From contig CM066325.1 in assembly GCA_033807775.1 (NCBI GenBank), positions 21,199,301 to 21,263,300 of the forward strand: a stretch of DNA of 64,000 nucleotides, read 5' to 3'. Numbering within the stretch: position 1 is the first letter of the stretch; the number at the start of each line of letters is the position of its first letter. Source of the DNA: Saussurea involucrata. Taxonomy: Eukaryota; Streptophyta; Magnoliopsida; Asterales; Asteraceae. The notes under the pieces are model-generated. The model did no database searches and was not told the DNA's origin. It saw only the letters and a program-made list of their open reading frames with translations. The position numbers were made by a program, and so were the translations under genes. Of the stretch, positions 56,234-64,000 are shown piece after piece.

Positions 56234-56700
56234 TTGGGAAACAATCAAAATACAGTGCAGAAAACCCTCGAATTAAACACCTCCGATCTCCTTGTTACAA
56301 TGTAGAAAGATCTAACGGTTATCAAATAGCAAGAAGTCTGCTGAACCCTATTCAAATGTTTTTGATCAATAAAAAACGTAGGAGATGATTATGAGAGAGT
56401 AAATTCATCGGGTAAACGTTGTTCCGGAGGCTAATAACGGTGACGAGAACAAGATTACTAAAAAGAAAAACCTCCGGCAACGTTTCCATCGTACCCTACC
56501 ATCCTCCGATAATTTGTAACCCTAATTTCCTCAACGTAATTCGTTCCTTTTTCTTTTTGTTCTTCTTGTCCTCCTGTTTCGGTCGAACGACCAGAGAATC
56601 AACGAAAACAACTCCACTTTTGTTTTTCGATTTTCCGGCTCTTATATACCCCCCTCCTTGCACGTGGGTGTTTGCCTGTTTGTTGCTTTCCTCTTAAATA
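56234..56700 (-). promoter_or_regulatory. Myosin XI 5' UTR and core promoter
   Basis: The leader runs upstream from the ATG at 56233 without an obvious further intron. A minus-strand TATA box TATATAAG (56641-56648) follows a G-box CACGTG (56661-56666). Transcription would start near 56610, giving a leader of about 380 nt. A plus-strand open frame here (56419-56697) has no family features. Confidence 0.55.
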
Positions 56701-56704
56701 ATTA

Positions 56705-56944
56705 GAGGGTGTTTGGGATTGCGTTTTGAGGGTGCTTATCTCCTTATCGCGTTTTGTCACCGGAGAAATCACGAGGTGAGTGTTTGGATAAACTCCTTAT
56801 CGCGTTTTGTCACCGGAGTTTTTGGTTGAAACGCGATTTTTTGAGAAGTAGGTGGAGACCTACTTTTCCAAAACGCGATTTTGAAACGTGATTTGAAACG
56901 TGATTTTCAGACGTGATTTCTCCGACGCAATCCCAAACACCGCC
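56705..56944. mobile_element. Tourist-like (PIF/Harbinger) MITE upstream of the myosin promoter
   Basis: A 240-bp element with ends GAGGGTGTTTGGGATTGCGT and GACGCAATCCCAAACACCGCC, flanked by TTA (56702-56704 and 56945-56947). Inside, CTCCTTATCGCGTTTTGTCA occurs twice. The 3-bp TTA duplication and GGTGTTTGG termini fit Harbinger-type MITEs. It ends about 60 bp upstream of the TATA box. Confidence 0.75.
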
Positions 56945-56947
56945 TTA

Positions 56948-57293
56948 AAATCTAGAGTAAACCTTAATTTTGGTTCAATGGTTTGTAAAAAATAACGAAA
57001 ATCGTCCCTAGAGTTCATTTATTACAAATTAACCACTAATGTTTGCATTTTGGACTGGTTTTGGTCCCTCCCACTAACGGAGGTTAAATAAAAATGTTAG
57101 TTCAGGGGCAATTTAGTCTTTTTCTTCAAATTTTTTTGTCTTATCCTACATTTTTGACTGACCAATCCCTACCCCACCCACCCTACCCAACCCCCTCCCC
57201 TACTCCCTCTCATCTTCTTCCCAAACCTACTTCTTATGACTTGTGGGAAAAAAAGCACACACACACACATATATATAACACTTATATAAATTT

Positions 57294-57325
<32 letters not shown>

Positions 57326-57344
57326 AACACACAATACACACAGA

Positions 57345-57407
<63 letters not shown>

Positions 57408-57990
57408 ACACTTAAAAAACACACAAACACACATATACATATACACATACACTTAAAAACACAAACGCTCTTCTATGAGTTCGTTAAACGCAAAACCCAG
57501 ATCCGAGAGGGGGAGGTTAAGAACTAGTCTGTGGGGTTCACCAATGGAGGTCGTCGAAAGGGGGTTGGGTGGGGTGGTGGGAAGATAACAGAGAAAGGGA
57601 AGAGTTCGCATAGGATGAAATGGGGAAGAGTTCATCGGTGATGGAAACACGAAGAGCTCGTCGGTGATGGAAACGGGAACAAGTCTCCGGTGATGAAATA
57701 CACACAAACACAACTCCCATTTCTATGTTTCTTCCTCCATGAACCCATCGTTCATCTTGATGAAAGCAAAACACACACACATTGCAACAACCATTGTTGC
57801 CACTGATCTCCTCCTCTATGTGTGTGTGTGTATATATATATATATACTGTGTGTGTATATATATATTTACTGTGTGCATATATACATTTACTCTGTGTAT
57901 ATATATTTACTGTATATATATAATGTGTGTATATATATATACTTTGTGTGTGTATATATATATATTTACTATGTATATATATTTACTTTG

Positions 57991-58026
<36 letters not shown>
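56948..58026. other. Repeat-rich interval with CA/TG/TA microsatellites
   Basis: It opens with sequence resembling a Mutator-type inverted repeat (GGTCCCTCCCACTAACGG near 57064), but no partner end is visible. Compound (CA)n(TA)n tracts cover 57257-57465 and (TG)n(TA)n tracts cover 57818-58026. A GC-richer stretch lies between (57480-57740). No gene recognised. Confidence 0.5.
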
Positions 58027-58028
<2 letters not shown>

Positions 58029-59952
58029 AAACACCCTAAAAACAGGGTAAATTTAAACCCCAAAATAAATGTTATGATCAATAAAGATACCAAACTTTTA
58101 TAACAACAAGGATCTACAACATCATTTTATATACAACATTTAAACTTGTCCTAAATAATCTTATTAATCTATTCTTACAACATAAATAGATTAACTAGAT
58201 TATCTAAGCTTCGTCCCAAAATCTCCAAAAGAATTGCTAGATCCTTCAACACCTCAAAGTTTGATATGAAATTCACTCCCCAAACTTCTTTCCCGAACCT
58301 GAACCTGGTAAGACAATTCAACTTAAAACATTAGGCTTTCGCCTAGTGAGGTTAATCAATTCAAATTTAAAACTCAACAACTAAAACATCAGGTGTCTCA
58401 AACCTGCATCTTTCATCTTACCAAATCAAATTCCAACCACTATGACTATTTCACCTAGTCATTAAATAGAATAACAACATCAACTACTTATAATCCCACC
58501 AGATTTATAAGAAATTAAACTCAACAACCCATGAAATGCAAATTACAACTCGATGTAATTTTCTCACACTTCATTATTTAATAAACACCGGAAATGCGAA
58601 TTACACCTTAATGTAATTCTCTCACACTTCCTATCGCCTGAAATGCAAATTACAACTCGATGTAATTTTCTCACACTTCATTACCTCACCATCCTGAATC
58701 ACTGGTTCCCAATGGGATTTTATTCATCGATGATCACAACAACCGGGAACCCTCACAGATGATTCAGAATTCACTCCACCACTAGAACTACATTATAGGT
58801 CCCAGCTAGTATGCGGTTCCCATTAAACCGTACTAAGTTGCCCACTAGACCAAATGTAAATTTTAGCCATCGCAACACAATAAATATGTATCATCACTCT
58901 TTCTATCACATCCATAGTGCCAATAATATCAGATAAATCTCTATATTTAATAACTGATATAAACTCTTCATATGATAATATCTCATGCATATTCTTCATC
59001 ATTAAATCATGTCAAGAGCATATAAATAATAACATGAAAACATCACATAAAATCATCATGCATTTTTATTTCAAAAAGCATCAAAGTTTGCAACTACTGA
59101 TTGCGGGTTTCATGAAATTCGCAAGCCAAAGCTGCGAATTTCAGAAGTTCGCAGGTTATGGTTGCGAGTTTCAGAAATTCGCAGGCTATGGTTGCGAGTT
59201 TCAGAAATTCGCAGGCTATGGTTGCGAATTTTATCTGATTCTCGCAAGCCAAGGCTGCGAGATTCGTTCACTGCTCATCATCATCTACCTCTCATTAAGT
59301 TGTTTCTTACCAGATTAAACATTAAGCACATAAAATGATATTTAAGCTCAATAAACACATACACAATTGTTTACATGTTAAGTTTTAAGCAAGAATCAAT
59401 TAAACTCACCTGATATGAAGTCACACTTCTTTTAATCATTTTTAATCTCGTAAGGACTTCTTTCTCCACTACCACAGTTTACTCTTTGATTCTTCAAACC
59501 AACACCAGATTATAGAATTCCAAGCAATTCCTTTCTTCCTTCTCTTTTCTCGTTTTCTCTATCTCAATCTCTCTCGGCTCTCTTTTCTTTTCAAAACCGA
59601 AACACACACCACAACTCACACTTACAATTAGTCTATAAAGACTAAGGGTTTGACACCTCAACCCTTAATAACATGAGTCACCCCAAACTTTCAAAACCAA
59701 CCCCCAACTTCAACTAGTTGTCATAATGAACCCTCAAACTTTAAAGGAATAACAATACACACCTCATGCATAAATAAAACTCATAATAATAACCCTTAAG
59801 TTAATATTCTCAAAAGAAAATCTTTAAACTTTCAACATTTGTATTTTAACCCTAATGGAATTTATAATACTCTATATAATTCAAGGTTACTCCAAATACA
59901 AATACTTTCTAAATCTTATTAAAATATTAATAACAAAATTTAGGATGTTACA
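58027..59952 (-). repeat. 3' LTR of the second Tekay-like element
   Basis: It contains the GCCTAGTGAG segment shared by the other Tekay-like LTRs (near 58342), three copies of a ~58-bp repeat (ATGCAAATTACAACTCGATG type, 58535-58680) and three to four copies of a ~33-bp repeat (TTCGCAGGCTATGGTTGCGA, 59110-59245). The 133-codon open frame across the latter is a repeat by-product. Confidence 0.75.
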
Positions 59953-59994
59953 ATACTCCCCAACTTAAAACTGATTTCGTCCCCGAAATCAAAA

Positions 59995-60300
59995 TCAGGT
60001 AAACAAATGAGGATACCTATCCCTCATATTATCTTCTGACTCTAAAGATACATTTGTACCTCTATGGTGTTTCCACTGTACTTTCAACATAGCTACATCT
60101 TTACCACCACGCAGCTTCCTAACCTATCTTTCCAAAATTGCCTCTGATTCTTCTACACAACGGTTCTTTTCATCTATTCTCACATCAGTGGGTGGAATTA
60201 CATCTTCCTCTTCGGCCAGATACTTCCGAAGATAACATATGTGGAAGGTATTATGAACCCCTTCCAATTCTGGTGGAAGATCCAAATGATATACTTATAA
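59995..60300 (-). pseudogene. pol: Gypsy pol C-terminal remnant with stop codon
   Basis: The minus strand encodes HLDLPPELEGVHNTFHICYL, RKYLAEEEDVIPPTD, then an in-frame TAG (60124-60126) and VRKLRGGKDVAMLKVQWKHH, ending MRDRYPHLFT. This is the end of a chromovirus integrase (VHNxFHxSxLRK...VKVLWxxH...YPHLF). Upstream of 60300 the frame is lost. Confidence 0.8.
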
Positions 60301-63300
60301 ACCAATCTTCTTAGAGCAGTTGTTATTATCAAATCCATGTTTGACTACTTCTTAGTTTAGCATACCGATATTATTTCTCTCTTGTTTACACGGAATATCC
60401 ACCACACAACTACAGTCCAAAAGGACAGTTTTTTTTTTCTAAAAACGTCAGTTAAGATCTCTCGCCAAATCCTCGTAACATCGAGTACTGCATTCGATGT
60501 ATTTCTTTTACATCTACAGAATACTCCAATACTATAGCTTAACGGTTACAGTATCCCCTTCACCTAAAACCAATGGGATTGAGAAGAACAAGAGTCTTCC
60601 TTTCACTCTATCATCATCACAACTCACTCTCCAGGTCTCAAAATAACATTAACATGTACTACCTGAATTTCCACGTACACAGTAAACTAAACATACCCAT
60701 TACTATTATATACTTCAACAACCACGACAGTTCATTATTACATCCTTGACTTACACGTTTCTTCGGTATAGAATGCTATCATTTCTTCACATCACTATCT
60801 CATCGTACCACCACAATACAACCAAGCACCAAAGTATCGAACATCCAAAAGTGAGAACTCTATTGAACCTGCTATAAGATTACATTCTTAAGTCGCATCT
60901 TTCTATCATTAGAAGTAACTCACACAATCAAAATCACCTTGGGTAAACACCCAATACCATTCCGACATTCTGTTTCGATATTAGCCATATCAGTACTCCA
61001 TCTTACAAACTACATGCCCCAACAACTTTAATGACAAAGTGGTACTTTTCGTCTGAAATCCCCGAAAAGACTTCCATCAGATGTTTCCTAGTTCTAACTT
61101 CATAATACATATTAGTTGACACATTTATCTTGGCAGTTGATACCAATACTCACTCGTACATTCTCCACACATAACCTTTCACCACAGACCAGGTTTCTCA
61201 CAATCATTCATACACATATTACCCAAGTTTATTTCACTAAATATCTCCTCCCCAACTTTAATTAAACTACCACTCTCGATTTGCTAAATATCTTGAACTT
61301 ATTCGTTCATACTAGCTCCTTGTGATTCCAAACCAAAACCAAAACACGGTACAATCCTTCACAGATCAACATTTTCCATACCTCACTTCATTTGTGCCTA
61401 ATACTTTCTCCTTTGTAAATCATCCTCCTCACAAGTAAAACACTTCTATAACACAACAGTCTTTCATAATCTTAACATTCTTACAAAGGGGTCCTTCAGC
61501 TTTTATTTTTCTGAATTAAGACTTAACAAAAATTAAATCCAAAAGAATATCCAAAACATTCACATCATGCAAACTTCTATTTTAATATAATCCATGTAAT
61601 CCCAACCCAAGCCTACAACGAGCTTATTAAATCGGGTCAATGCTCTTAAGACTTAACTGAGTCCAAAACCGAGTCATCTACTCACAGGATCTAAAAATTA
61701 TTTATCAATACCAACTCACGCAAATAAATACATCTAACTCACATTATGCAACATACGCTCCGAGGCGTGATAATCTTACGACCCCTTCATTGCTACTTTC
61801 CCAATGAAGTCAAATCATTTGCAAGTACACGTAAATGCAACTCTTTTCATACTCCACAATGTATATAATACGCCCAGGTTCATTAGTTCCAAAGATACTA
61901 AGAACAAGTAAAAAAATCAAACAGTCTTCACACCTAAGACCAACACTTAAATCTTCACTGGTTCAAATACAATGCAGTTAAGAATATAACACATCCAATA
62001 CTCCACCTCGCGTCACTAAAACTGACAAACATTCAAAAGACTCATTTGAATATAAATTAGGCTTTTAAGGCCAAAACAAACGTTTGGTTAAACACATGTC
62101 ACTCACACGGTTACGTAAACCAAAATGCCTCTTTACTCAAAATCTTTACCTTATTAATCCCTTAATTGGCCATCGACCCCAAAATAAAAGTTTATCACTC
62201 TCAAAACATTCACATTTTCAAAATGTAACACGTCAAAATTATTGCACAACCACAAAAATACTAAAAGCGTGCTTCGACCACATAACTTTCACTTATGCTA
62301 TAATTAATCAAACTCAAAAATCCCCCAACTGTGTCGCACACACTATTACCCACTTTGCGCATACCCTCTGCATAACAGCATACCGGTATCGCTCACGGTT
62401 TTTTTTTCCTACTCGCACAGGCATACGCGAGACGCACCCAAATCGCACCCAGTGACTGACAAAAGGACTCATACACATTACACAACTATCGCTTTCAAAG
62501 TCAAAACTTGACATGTCAATACTTCCTTAACCCTGAATCTAATCTTTCCTCCAGACACGACCGACCCTTGGCAACTGTATTACTAATCACCGAACAAGGG
62601 TACAGACCCTCATATTAATGTTACTAAAGTCCACTTTCGACTCTCCCACTGTTCATATCTCATTTGCATACAATTACCAAAACCACAAACTTTCTCCCAA
62701 GGTTTATCCAACACTTCTCCACTCTTGAAGTTCTTTCTTAGCTTACAGCGTAATACTCTACGACCTAGCGAGTTCATAGCCTTCATGCATGACAATATAA
62801 TAAGTAACTTAATTCACACTTTTCTCATTTAAATAAACAACATTCGGAACAACGTGGGCACACACGACCCCAATCATTTTCATAACTCCCATGTACTACA
62901 CAACAATCTCAAAAATCGTTTGTATACTAATTTCCGTAAAACTCAATCTTTCTCAACCAAAAGATGTTGTTACAACAGTAATATCTTAAATGAAGATCTT
63001 TTCATACGACAAAAGTTTAAAATTTACTGACACAAAGTAAACTAGTCGTTTCTCACACTCATTTATATGATGTTATCAAATCGATACTTTTGTTGGCTAT
63101 AAAAAGTTTACTGATCAACACTTTCTTGACCTATTGGCTATCATACAACTTTTTATGTAGAGTATGAAGTATTTTGCGAGTTGCTAAGCTCCAAAATTTC
63201 GTTAGGCAGCGTAATTAAAATTGCCCTTTTTCTTTAAATACATACTTGCACATACTAAATTCATTCTTGAATAAACTGTTATTTATGCATTTGGTTTGAA

Positions 63301-64000
63301 ATCAAGAAAACTCATGTAACACACACTAAAACACCATGCACAAAACTTACTCGCAATGAAGGCTACTTACTCAAATAAGGTCAATCATTTTACTTACGTA
63401 ACTTATCATTGACACTCTACTTCCGACCATAGGTCGCTCTCTCGGCCTTATAATAATTTCTATACATGCATTCCATGGCCCCCATACTCAACCATGTCAT
63501 ATTAATTCCGTCTTAATCAATCATCTCATACTCTATCTCTGCACATATCCAATCACCTACTACAGGTTGCCTTGGTGGACTTTCATGGGTTCCGCCAATT
63601 CTAGGTTGTCCTTCCAACCCCCAATCATTTACTGCTCTGTCCTCTAAAGGACCTTGGTGACGTATTCACCATCACTCTACTATAACTTACAGGGATAACC
63701 ACGAGAAATGGTTATGTACTTACATACATACAAAACGTACTTTACCAGACGTTAGTCACTGTAACGATTCAGAAATAGACATGCTCATATAACAATATAT
63801 TCATAATAACAGTAGCAAATTGAAATTATGAACATATCATACAGGAGAATCCCCGTTATCATTGTCACAGCACTAATTTCACGTATTTCCGTTAACTCTA
63901 AGACTATCCCGTCTTAACACTTCTACCCATATCTCACATATCATAACCTATTATATCTCAGCTTAAGTCTAAGTATCTCATCAGCATACTTAGTTCGCTT
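60301..64000 (-). other. Noncoding interior of the second Tekay-like element
   Basis: No credible protein in any frame. 62540-63120 resembles 20557-21140 of the other element. 61990-62260 on the minus strand resembles the solo LTR at about 26100-27380 (shared TTTTGGTTTACGTAACCGTG and AGCCAAACGTTT-type segments), so the interior may be a mosaic of LTR-derived and internal sequence. Confidence 0.6.

Larger units (their letters stand above)
58027..64000 (-). mobile_element. Second Tekay-like Ty3/Gypsy element, partial (continues beyond the window)
   Basis: A 1926-bp LTR (58027-59952) reads TGTAACATCC to GGGTGTTTCA on the minus strand. It is preceded, in element orientation, by GATTTCGGGGACGAAATC and a purine tract (59953-60000), the standard end of chromovirus pol. 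A pol remnant follows at 59995-60300. The rest of the interior to the window edge is noncoding but resembles the interior of the 16-24 kb element. The 5' LTR is outside the window. Confidence 0.75.

Noticed and set aside
58917..59318. Frame with EFQKFAGYGC repeats
   Set aside because: Tandem repeat inside an LTR; no start context or family match.

Overview
This is nuclear DNA of a flowering plant, probably a eudicot (Asteraceae is a guess). It has intron-rich genes, plant LTR-retrotransposon lineages with plant tRNA primer sites, CACTA, hAT, Mutator and Harbinger elements, and many TA-rich microsatellites. There are two host genes, both on the minus strand, in a dense, nested transposon landscape.

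1-8.3 kb: a pol-less Ty1/Copia element (5' LTR tail, shortened gag, 3' LTR with an internal 660-bp tandem duplication) sits inside the LTR of a coding-poor Athila-like Gypsy element. 8.3-29.6 kb: the remains of a small F-box gene. Its exon 3 is decayed and cut off by the Athila LTR. Intron 2 holds a hAT element filled with foldback elements. Exon 1 is split near its start codon by a 14.3-kb CACTA element (3-bp CTT target duplication), which itself contains a 7.9-kb Tekay-like Gypsy element with almost identical LTRs, a foldback element and a 4-kb solo LTR with a further insertion.

29.6-42.4 kb: foldback elements, a SINE, a hAT MITE, an apparently intact 8.1-kb Copia element (minus strand, full gag and pol, LTRs differing at about two positions) inserted into a foldback element, then a Mutator-like element with 9-bp target duplications.

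42.4-56.7 kb: a class XI myosin gene (stop 44161, start 56233). I could place 45 coding exons whose lengths sum to 4839 nt, giving 1612 residues in one continuous frame. The coiled-coil region is encoded by eight consecutive homologous exons, the first seven exactly 75 nt and phase 0. The myosin head, six IQ motifs and the dilute/cargo-binding tail are all recognisable. A TATA box, G-box and Tourist-like MITE lie upstream.

56.9-64 kb: a repeat-rich fragment, then the 3' LTR and part of the interior of another Tekay-like element on the minus strand, which runs off the window. Its largely noncoding interior matches that of the 16-24 kb element.

The most unusual signals are the eight-exon array in the myosin gene, palindrome arrays just upstream of the TATA box in the Copia LTRs, foldback families built from iterated small palindromes and flanked by TA microsatellites, and a recently mobile Gypsy family with a conserved but noncoding interior. 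All exon boundaries are read by eye from splice signals and family knowledge; no alignment was run.
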